Shown piece by piece: positions 5,831 to 10,685 of a stretch of DNA of 10,685 nt. A program made the translations under genes and the position numbers. Positions within the stretch are counted from its first letter, which is position 1; each line of letters starts with the position of its first letter. Under the pieces are notes generated by a model that saw nothing but the letters and a program-made list of their open reading frames with translations, was not told the origin of the DNA and made no database searches. The DNA lies in assembly GCA_041493035.1 (NCBI GenBank), contig JBGPYB010000156.1, positions 1-10,685 on the forward strand. The letters run 5' to 3'. The DNA comes from JBGPYB01 sp041493035. Lineage in GTDB: Bacteria > Acidobacteriota > Vicinamibacteria > Fen-336.

Positions 5831-6424
5831 GTGGGAAAGGGAGAGCAGACCCGCCAGGCGATCCTCGACCGAGCCGTCGGCCTTGCGAGCGCGGTGGGCC
5901 TCGAGGGGATCACGATCGGCCGGCTCGCCGGCGAGCTGGATCTCTCGAAGAGCGGTCTCTTCGCCCACTTCCAATCCAAGCAGAGCCTTCAGATCCAGAT
6001 CCTGGAAGCCGCCGCCTCGCGCTTCGTGGAGGTGGTGGTGAAGCCAGCCCTCGCGGCGCCCCGAGGGGAGCCGCGGGTGCGCGCTCTCTTCGAGCGCTGG
6101 CTGGCGTGGCCCAAGGCCGTCCCGCAGCCAGGGGGCTGCCTCTTCGTGGCGGCATCCGTCGAGCTGGACGATCGGCCCGGCCCCGCCCGCGATCTCCTCG
6201 TCAAGCTCCAGAGAGACTGGCTCGACGTTCTCGCCGGCGCCGTGCGGACGGCGATCGCCGAGGGACACTTCCGCAGGTCTACAGACCCGGAGCAGTTCGC
6301 CTTCGACATCTACGGCACGATGCTCATGTGTCACCACGTGTCGCGCCTCCTCCGCGATCCGAAGGGTGTGTCGCGCGCTCGCCGCGCGTTCGAGAGCCTC
6401 CTGGCCGCCGCTCGGGCGGCCTGA
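5831..6424 (+). CDS. TetR/AcrR-family transcriptional repressor
   Basis: The protein has 197 residues. The N-terminal 60 are a classic TetR DNA-binding domain: TRQAILDRAVGLASAVGLEG, then ITIGRLAGELDLSKSGLFAHF at 27-47, with the recognition helix around 39-47. The C-terminal ligand and dimer domain has PGGCLFVAASVELDDRPGPARD at 100-121, a pattern shared with YjdC-like TetR proteins; the ligand is unknown. The GTG start has no Shine-Dalgarno sequence but lies exactly where transcription should begin from the promoter upstream, supporting leaderless translation. The operator in its own promoter implies autorepression. The hydrolase gene follows after 30 bases, with a second operator copy near its start, so it is the likely regulated partner. 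Confidence 0.92.
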   Translation: MGKGEQTRQAILDRAVGLASAVGLEGITIGRLAGELDLSKSGLFAHFQSKQSLQIQILEAAASRFVEVVVKPALAAPRGEPRVRALFERWLAWPKAVPQPGGCLFVAASVELDDRPGPARDLLVKLQRDWLDVLAGAVRTAIAEGHFRRSTDPEQFAFDIYGTMLMCHHVSRLLRDPKGVSRARRAFESLLAAARAA

Positions 6425-6441
6425 AAACCCATGGAGCCACC

Positions 6442-6446
6442 GGAGG
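6442..6446 (+). promoter_or_regulatory. Ribosome binding site of the hydrolase gene
   Basis: GGAGG lies eight bases before the ATG at 6455. It decides that start over the ATG at 6431, which has no ribosome site, and over a GTG at 6500, which begins closer to the conserved domain but also lacks one. Confidence 0.6.
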
Positions 6447-6454
6447 ATTCCGCG

Positions 6455-7459
6455 ATGCCTCGGCGCAGCAATAGAACGATCGTTCGTACGTCTCCTCGTG
6501 TGGCGGCTCTACGGTGGAGCCTCCGAGCCCTCGACCAAGCCTCTCCTTCGTTGGCAGCGCGTCTTGGGGAGCACCTGTTCCTCACGCCGCCCCGTCATCG
6601 GGCGCCCCGTCACGAAAGGAAGGCGCTCCAAGGGGGCCGCGCGTTCGATGTCGCGATCGCGAGCGGTCGCCTCCGAGGCTGGCGCTTCGGCCGCGACCCC
6701 AGGGTCCTCTTCGTCCATGGATGGGGCGGCCGCGGCAGCCAGCTCCTCCCCTTGGCCGAGCCCCTTCTCAAAGCCGGCCTATCGTTCGCGACCTTCGACG
6801 CTCCCGCCCACGGCGTCTCAACGGGTCGCACGACCTCGGTGCCGGGCTTCGCCGACTCCGTGACAGCCATCGCAACTCGGCTCGGGAGCGTCCGTGCCGT
6901 CGTAGCCCACTCGATGGGAGGCGCGGCGACCGCCATGGCGGTGCGGAACGGCCTCCGCCTGGATGCAGCAGTCTTCATCGGCATGCCGCGAAATCCGGGG
7001 CGCTTCTTCGGCGACTTCGTCACGGCCCTCGCTCTTCGGCCATCGTTGGCCTCCGCGGTGAAAGCGCGCGTCGAGGGTCGCGTCGGCCTCCGAATGGACG
7101 ACCTCGACATTCAGCACCTCATCCCCGAGACCTCCGTGCCGCTCCTCGTCGTCCATGACAAGGAAGACAAAGAAGTCGCGTGGGAGAACGGAGAGGCGAT
7201 CGCCCGGCACTGGCCGGACGCCCGGCTTTTGACCACGAGCGGACTGGGTCATCGGCGTGTCCTTCGCGACCGGGGAGTGGCGGAGCAAGTCGGCGCGTTT
7301 CTCCTCGCGCGCCTGGGATCTGGCGAGATGGGCTGCACCTCTCCCGGCTGTGACCGACGAGTGGTGGACTGCTCCGGCGGAGATGGGGGCCTCTGTGCGT
7401 CGTGCGCGCTGGAGGCTCAGCTCTTCACGCCGGCCCTGCGCTCCCTGGGCGCGGCGTGA
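6455..7459 (+). CDS. Alpha/beta hydrolase with a C-terminal Cys-rich tail
   Basis: From ATG 6455 the protein has 334 residues. Alpha/beta-hydrolase features: VLFVHGWGGRG at 84-94 (HGW oxyanion loop), FDAPAHGVSTG at 114-124, nucleophile elbow AHSMGG at 151-156 with Ser153 (Ala replaces the usual first Gly), an acid in VHDKEDKEV at 233-241 (D238 or D235), and His265 in GLGHRRV. The triad is intact; the substrate is unknown. No signal peptide, so it is cytoplasmic. Residues 294-317 carry five cysteines (C294, C299, C306, C314, C317) spaced like a small metal-binding knuckle, outside the normal fold. The gene lies 30 bases behind tetR, and a copy of the TetR operator falls at codons 6-11, so it is probably controlled by TetR. 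Its last 35 bases overlap the 3' end of the opposing decarboxylase gene. Confidence 0.87.
   Translation: MPRRSNRTIVRTSPRVAALRWSLRALDQASPSLAARLGEHLFLTPPRHRAPRHERKALQGGRAFDVAIASGRLRGWRFGRDPRVLFVHGWGGRGSQLLPLAEPLLKAGLSFATFDAPAHGVSTGRTTSVPGFADSVTAIATRLGSVRAVVAHSMGGAATAMAVRNGLRLDAAVFIGMPRNPGRFFGDFVTALALRPSLASAVKARVEGRVGLRMDDLDIQHLIPETSVPLLVVHDKEDKEVAWENGEAIARHWPDARLLTTSGLGHRRVLRDRGVAEQVGAFLLARLGSGEMGCTSPGCDRRVVDCSGGDGGLCASCALEAQLFTPALRSLGAA
6470..6485 (+). promoter_or_regulatory. Second TetR operator, at the start of the hydrolase gene
   Basis: These 16 bases match 15 of 16 bases of the tetR promoter operator (5803-5818). They contain a perfect 12-bp palindrome GAACGATCGTTC at 6474-6485; the outer right arm is degenerate. 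The site lies 15 bases inside the hydrolase ORF if the ATG at 6455 is used. No promoter hexamers flank it, so it could act as a roadblock or auxiliary site for the bound repressor. Confidence 0.65.
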
Positions 7460-9017
7460 GCTCGATGCCAGCCTCCCGCGCGGCGGCCGGGGACAGCCGG
7501 CGCAGGGCCTCGAGGACCTGGTCCACGTCGCTCTCCGTCGAGAGGTAGTTGACGATGCCGGCGCGCAGGTAGGTGCTTCCCCGAAGGCGCGTCGTCGACA
7601 CCCACCCCTCCCCCGAGACTTCGAGCGCCCGCTGGAGGCGGTCCTGATAGCGGTCGAGGGTCTTGGGATCGAGGGTCGATGCGGCCGCGCGTCCCCCCGG
7701 CAGATGGCGGAAGCAGACCACCGACAACTCGGGCGTTTCAGGGATGGCCTCGAGGTCGTCGGCCTCACGACAGCGGCGGGCAAGGTAGACGGCGAGGTCG
7801 TCGTTGGCCTCCACCAGGCGGCCCAGCCCCTCGGTGCCGAGATGCTTCCAGCTCAGCCAGAGCTTGAGGCCGCGGAACCGCCTCGTCCCCTCTATGGAGT
7901 ACTCGTACCAGTTGAACGGCTCCGTCTCGGGCAGGCTCGAGCGGTAGTACTCCGGCGCCGTGTGGAACGTCGCGGGGAGGTCTTCCCGCCGCTTCACCAG
8001 GAGACCGCCGATGTCGTAGGACTGGAAGAACCACTTGTGGGGATCGATCGTCACGGAGTCGGCGCAGTCGAGGTCCGCGACCCGCGAGGCGTCGCGCTTC
8101 GACAGGCGCGCTCCGCCGCCATAGGCGGCGTCTACGTGGAACCAGAGTCCCTCTCGTCTGGCGAGCGCCCCCAATTCGCCGACGAGGTCCACCGAGCCCG
8201 TATTGGTGGAGCCCGCGACGGCGGCGATGGCCAGCGGACGCAGCCCCGCCGCTCGGTCCGCGGCGATGGCCTCGGCGACGGGCCCGGCGTGGAGGCGGAA
8301 CCGATCGTCGGACGGAATGACGCGCAGGCTCTCCCCCGGAAAGCCCAGGAGGTTGAGGGCTCGCCCGATGGAGAAGTGAGCCTGGTCCGAAGCGTAGATG
8401 CGGACACCCTCGAGGTCGGAGCCGCGAGGCAGAGCGCCCCCTCCGAGTAGTTTTCGTAGGTGGACGTCGCGGGCGACAGCGAGGGCCATGATGTTGGCCA
8501 TGACGCCCCCCGAGGTCAGGGCGCCTCCGCTCCCGGGGCCGTAGCCGACGAGATCGCGAAGCCACGCGATCACCTCTTCCTCGACCAAGGCACTCGAGGG
8601 TCCGGCGTGCCAGACGTCGACCCCCTGGTTCAGCCATTGAGCGAGCATCTCGCCGACGATGGACATGACGAGCCCGGGCGGCGTGAAGTAGCTGAACGAA
8701 CGCGGATGCGCCGCGTTGTACTGAAAGGGCGCAAGCCGGCGGCGAAACTCCTCGAGGATCTCCGCCGATGCCCTGGGCACGTTGGGAGCGGGTGCGGGCT
8801 GACCACTGGTGCCGAAGAGACGCTGCCGAAGCTCGAGGTAGGAATCGGAGCCCACGGGTCGACGCATCGCCTCCGCGTAGAGATAGTGGAGGGCCTCGGC
8901 CCACGCGGCTTCGCCCAGCGCCTCGAGGGCGGGCCGGGAACGAGCCTCGTCGTGGTAGCCGATCAGCTCCGGCTCGGGGTGCCAGGCAAAGCGATCCGGC
9001 GATTCGCGATTCCGCAT
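7425..9017 (-). CDS. Group II PLP-dependent amino acid decarboxylase (aromatic/glutamate type)
   Basis: The protein has 530 residues and is a fold-type I PLP enzyme of the aromatic L-amino acid/glutamate/histidine decarboxylase group, which removes CO2 from an amino acid to give an amine. Landmarks: HPRSFSYFTPPG at 104-115, LTSGGVMANIMAL at 167-179, ring-stacking His214 in AHFSIGRA, HVDAAYGGG at 294-302 with cofactor-binding Asp296, and the Schiff-base Lys328 in TIDPHKWFF. No signal peptide. AGGA nine bases upstream selects ATG 9017 over a TTG at 9026. The substrate cannot be fixed; aromatic amino acids are the commonest in this group. It follows an O-methyltransferase gene by 36 bases on the same strand, suggesting an operon. 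The extreme C-terminus overlaps the opposing hydrolase gene. Confidence 0.9.
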   Translation of the reverse strand: MRNRESPDRFAWHPEPELIGYHDEARSRPALEALGEAAWAEALHYLYAEAMRRPVGSDSYLELRQRLFGTSGQPAPAPNVPRASAEILEEFRRRLAPFQYNAAHPRSFSYFTPPGLVMSIVGEMLAQWLNQGVDVWHAGPSSALVEEEVIAWLRDLVGYGPGSGGALTSGGVMANIMALAVARDVHLRKLLGGGALPRGSDLEGVRIYASDQAHFSIGRALNLLGFPGESLRVIPSDDRFRLHAGPVAEAIAADRAAGLRPLAIAAVAGSTNTGSVDLVGELGALARREGLWFHVDAAYGGGARLSKRDASRVADLDCADSVTIDPHKWFFQSYDIGGLLVKRREDLPATFHTAPEYYRSSLPETEPFNWYEYSIEGTRRFRGLKLWLSWKHLGTEGLGRLVEANDDLAVYLARRCREADDLEAIPETPELSVVCFRHLPGGRAAASTLDPKTLDRYQDRLQRALEVSGEGWVSTTRLRGSTYLRAGIVNYLSTESDVDQVLEALRRLSPAAAREAGIELTPRPGSAGPA

Positions 9018-9020
9018 GGT

Positions 9021-9052
9021 TCGCAATCCTAACCCGGGAGGGCCGCTTGCGA
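9021..9052 (-). promoter_or_regulatory. Inverted repeat around the decarboxylase ribosome site
   Basis: TCGCAA and TTGCGA (9021-9026, 9047-9052) are perfect 6-base arms 20 bases apart in the methyltransferase-decarboxylase gap. In the transcript the AGGA ribosome site would lie in the loop next to the second arm, and the ATG three bases after it. Folding could lower decarboxylase translation. The stem is short, so this is tentative. Confidence 0.25.
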
Positions 9053-9053
9053 T

Positions 9054-9716
9054 CTAGGTTCGCCTGCGGGCCAGCATCACTCCGTCCCCAACGGTCAGGA
9101 GGCACGCTTCGACGCGAGCGTCATCGCGGATCTTGACGTTCAGGGCACGGAGAGCGTCCGTATCGGCATCGTGAGCTTCGGGATCGGCGACCGCCCCGGA
9201 CCAGAGGACATTGTCGATCGCGATCACACCTCCAGGCCGGACGAGCTGGAGGCAGGCTTCGTAATAGCCGTCGTAGGCAGGCTTGTCGGCGTCGATGAAG
9301 GCAAAGTCGAAGGATGACGCGGCGCCCTGGTCGAGCAGTGCCGCGAGGGTATCCCCCGCCGGCCCGAGGCGGAGATCGATCCTGGAAGACAGACCCGCCT
9401 CCTCCCAGTAGCGGCGCGCGACGCGCGTCCACTCGTCGCTGACGTCGCACGCCACGAGAAGGCCGTCCGCCGGCAGAGCCGACGCCACCGCGAGGGCACT
9501 GTAGCCGGTGAAGGTGCCGATCTCGAGGGCGCGACGGGCGCCGGTGAGCCTGACCAACATCGCGAAGAAAGCCCCCTGATCCGCGCCGATCTGCATCCCC
9601 CCGTTCGGGAGCTGGGCGGTCTCGGCGCGCAAGCGGCGCTGGAGCGGGGTCTCACGAGCGATGACCTCGCTCGTGTAACGTTCGACGGCTTGGGGCATCA
9701 AGGATCGCTTGGGCAC
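9054..9716 (-). CDS. SAM-dependent O-methyltransferase (caffeoyl-CoA/catechol type)
   Basis: The protein has 220 residues, the usual length for the cation-dependent class I O-methyltransferases (Methyltransferase_3) that methylate one hydroxyl of a catechol-like ring. SAM motif I is LEIGTFTGYSAL at 64-75; Asp91 follows the second strand. FIDADKPAYDGYYE at 140-153 holds metal-binding Asp141/Asp143, and IDNVLWSG at 167-174 supplies Asp168 and Asn169, so the catalytic site looks complete. The GTG at 9716 is preceded by GGAG at six bases, better than the downstream ATG at 9698. It lies upstream of the decarboxylase gene, so both are probably co-transcribed. Catechol-type substrate is a family expectation, not shown here. 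Confidence 0.92.
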   Translation of the reverse strand: MPKRSLMPQAVERYTSEVIARETPLQRRLRAETAQLPNGGMQIGADQGAFFAMLVRLTGARRALEIGTFTGYSALAVASALPADGLLVACDVSDEWTRVARRYWEEAGLSSRIDLRLGPAGDTLAALLDQGAASSFDFAFIDADKPAYDGYYEACLQLVRPGGVIAIDNVLWSGAVADPEAHDADTDALRALNVKIRDDARVEACLLTVGDGVMLARRRT

Positions 9717-9904
9717 AATCTTCTCCGCGGGGCTTCACGTCAACGGCAAACGTGCTAGTATTCCGCCACTCGAGCGCCGCACAAGTCAAGACGGCTTTCT
9801 GACGATCTGACGCGAAGGGGAAGAGTTCTCTCCGCGATATCCCGGGCCGAAGCTGGCCATATTGAGGGCCCGTCGTTCCGGCGTCCGTCCCGCCAGGAGG
9901 TCAC
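9717..9904. other. Divergent intergenic region between methyltransferase and radical SAM genes
   Basis: These 188 bases must hold both promoters. I see a small inverted pair CACGT (9736-9740) and ACGTG (9750-9754). On the minus strand there is a weak TTGTGC, 18 bases, TACTAG arrangement that might serve the methyltransferase. Nothing convincing is visible for the plus direction. Confidence 0.35.
9895..9900 (+). promoter_or_regulatory. Strong Shine-Dalgarno sequence with a CTG start
   Basis: AGGAGG is a full match to the anti-Shine-Dalgarno partner. Four bases later, at 9905, is a CTG in the reading frame of the radical SAM gene. No ATG, GTG or TTG is available in frame between the upstream stop (9863-9865) and 9977. 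Confidence 0.6.
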
Positions 9905-10685
9905 CTGCGCCGTCTTCGCGTCAGTGTTCTAGATCTCGTCGAGAATCACCCCACGGACAACCTGTGGAACCGTGTCATGCAGCCCAACTTCGCGAGCATC
10001 ATGCCGCAGGTCATCGGCGTCTGGTGCGAAGAAGCGGGCCACGACGTGACTTTCGTCTGCTACACCGGCCTTGAGGACCTGTCGAAGGAGCTCCCTCCCG
10101 ACACCGACATCTTGTTCATCACGGCGTTCACCAACGCCGCCCTGGCGGCCGCGGCCATCAGCAACCAATACCGGAAGCGAGGAACGGTCACAGTCCTGGG
10201 CGGCCCTCATGCCCGCTGCTATCCCCAGGACGCGGCCCAGTACTTCGACTACGTCCTGGGATTCACCGACAAGGCTCTCGTCCAGGAAGTGCTTCGGGAC
10301 TGCGCCCCGCATCGGCCCATGGGCCTGCAGCTCTCGGCAAAGAGGCACCCGGCGCAGCTCCCGGGAGTCCGGGAGCGGTGGAAGTTCATCGCGCCCACGA
10401 TCGCCAAGGCGCCAGCCCTCAAGATCGTGCCGATGATCGGCAGCCTGGGATGCCCGTACACGTGCAGCTTCTGCATCGACTCGGAAGTGGACTACCAGCC
10501 GCTCTGCAACGACCAGATCCAGGAGGACCTGCGCTTCCTCCTCCAGACGCTCAAGCGGCCGCGGGTCGGCTGGCACGACCCCAACTTCGGCGTGCGCTTT
10601 GGCGAGACGATGGCTGCCATCGACGAGGCCGTGCCGCCGGGGCGCATCGACTTCATCGCCGAGAGCAGCTTGTCGATCCTCTCCG
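9905..10685 (+). CDS. Cobalamin-type radical SAM protein, N-terminal 260 residues (cut by the right edge)
   Basis: One open frame runs to the end of the window. Residues 1-130 are a B12-binding-like Rossmann domain (RVSVLDLVENHP, FASIMPQVIGVW, GHDVTFVCYTG, VTVLGGPHARCYP, YVLGFTDK); the base-off Asp-x-His-x-x-Gly motif is not visible. The radical SAM cluster motif is Cys183-x3-Cys187-x2-Cys190 in LGCPYTCSFCID, followed by WHDPNFGVRF at 223-232 and FIAESSLSILS at 250-260. Such enzymes cleave SAM to a 5'-deoxyadenosyl radical; this subgroup's substrate is unknown. The start is the notable point: homology requires translation from about 9905, where a CTG follows AGGAGG by four bases. The first usual start, ATG 9977, would delete the first strand of the fold. 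It is read divergently from the methyltransferase gene; the 188-base gap shows no clear promoter. Confidence 0.88.
   Translation, partial: MRRLRVSVLDLVENHPTDNLWNRVMQPNFASIMPQVIGVWCEEAGHDVTFVCYTGLEDLSKELPPDTDILFITAFTNAALAAAAISNQYRKRGTVTVLGGPHARCYPQDAAQYFDYVLGFTDKALVQEVLRDCAPHRPMGLQLSAKRHPAQLPGVRERWKFIAPTIAKAPALKIVPMIGSLGCPYTCSFCIDSEVDYQPLCNDQIQEDLRFLLQTLKRPRVGWHDPNFGVRFGETMAAIDEAVPPGRIDFIAESSLSILS

Noticed and set aside
6431..6454. ATG at 6431 as hydrolase start
   Set aside because: No ribosome site precedes it and it lies only six bases after the tetR stop. The ATG at 6455 has GGAGG at ideal spacing.
9929..10576. 215-residue minus-strand ORF
   Set aside because: It is a shadow of the radical SAM gene. 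The opposite strand has the Cys-x3-Cys-x2-Cys motif and a continuous conserved protein.

Overview
The window is GC-rich, with G/C-dominated codon third positions and densely packed genes. It reads as chromosomal DNA of a free-living Gram-negative bacterium. The gene families seen (an AgmC-like Gly-rich surface protein with PKD-like and collagen-like parts, a DUF6265 protein, a secreted creatininase-family protein, a B12-type radical SAM protein) would fit Acidobacteriota or Myxococcota. That placement is inference and weak; no rRNA, tRNA or phylogenetic marker is present.

Layout. (1) 1-345, minus strand: an AbrB/MazE-type antitoxin and the first 23 codons of a Doc/Fic-type toxin, overlapping by 4 nt and read from an AT-rich promoter that carries a perfect inverted repeat. 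(2) 346-2497, minus: a DUF6265 exported protein followed one base later by an ABC-F ATPase that appears to start at TTG, closed by a GC-rich hairpin. (3) 2561-3454, plus: an exported creatininase-family metallohydrolase, divergent from block 2. (4) 3750-5698, plus: a large exported surface-type protein split by an apparent one-base deletion near 4395. Its parts are an AgmC-like Gly-rich domain, a PKD/Ig-like domain, 27 collagen-like triplets and a small C-terminal domain. (5) 5796-7459, plus: a TetR repressor and an alpha/beta hydrolase, with two copies of the same operator. One copy lies in the tetR promoter; the other lies at the start of the hydrolase gene. (6) 7425-9716, minus: an O-methyltransferase followed by a group II PLP-dependent decarboxylase, whose 3' end overlaps that of the hydrolase by 35 nt. 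(7) 9905 to the right edge, plus: a partial cobalamin-type radical SAM protein with a perfect Shine-Dalgarno sequence but no ATG/GTG/TTG at the position where the protein should begin.

How the genes may work together. The toxin and antitoxin form a self-regulated pair. TetR probably represses itself and the hydrolase in response to an unknown ligand. The methyltransferase and decarboxylase form an apparent two-gene operon that could turn an aromatic amino acid into an O-methylated aromatic amine; this is inference from family and adjacency. The most noteworthy signals are regulatory. Two unrelated repressor operons (antitoxin and tetR) share the same geometry, in which the predicted transcription start falls on the first base of a GTG start codon, so their mRNAs look leaderless and the operator fills the promoter spacer. 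No CRISPR array, insertion sequence, tRNA or phage module was seen.
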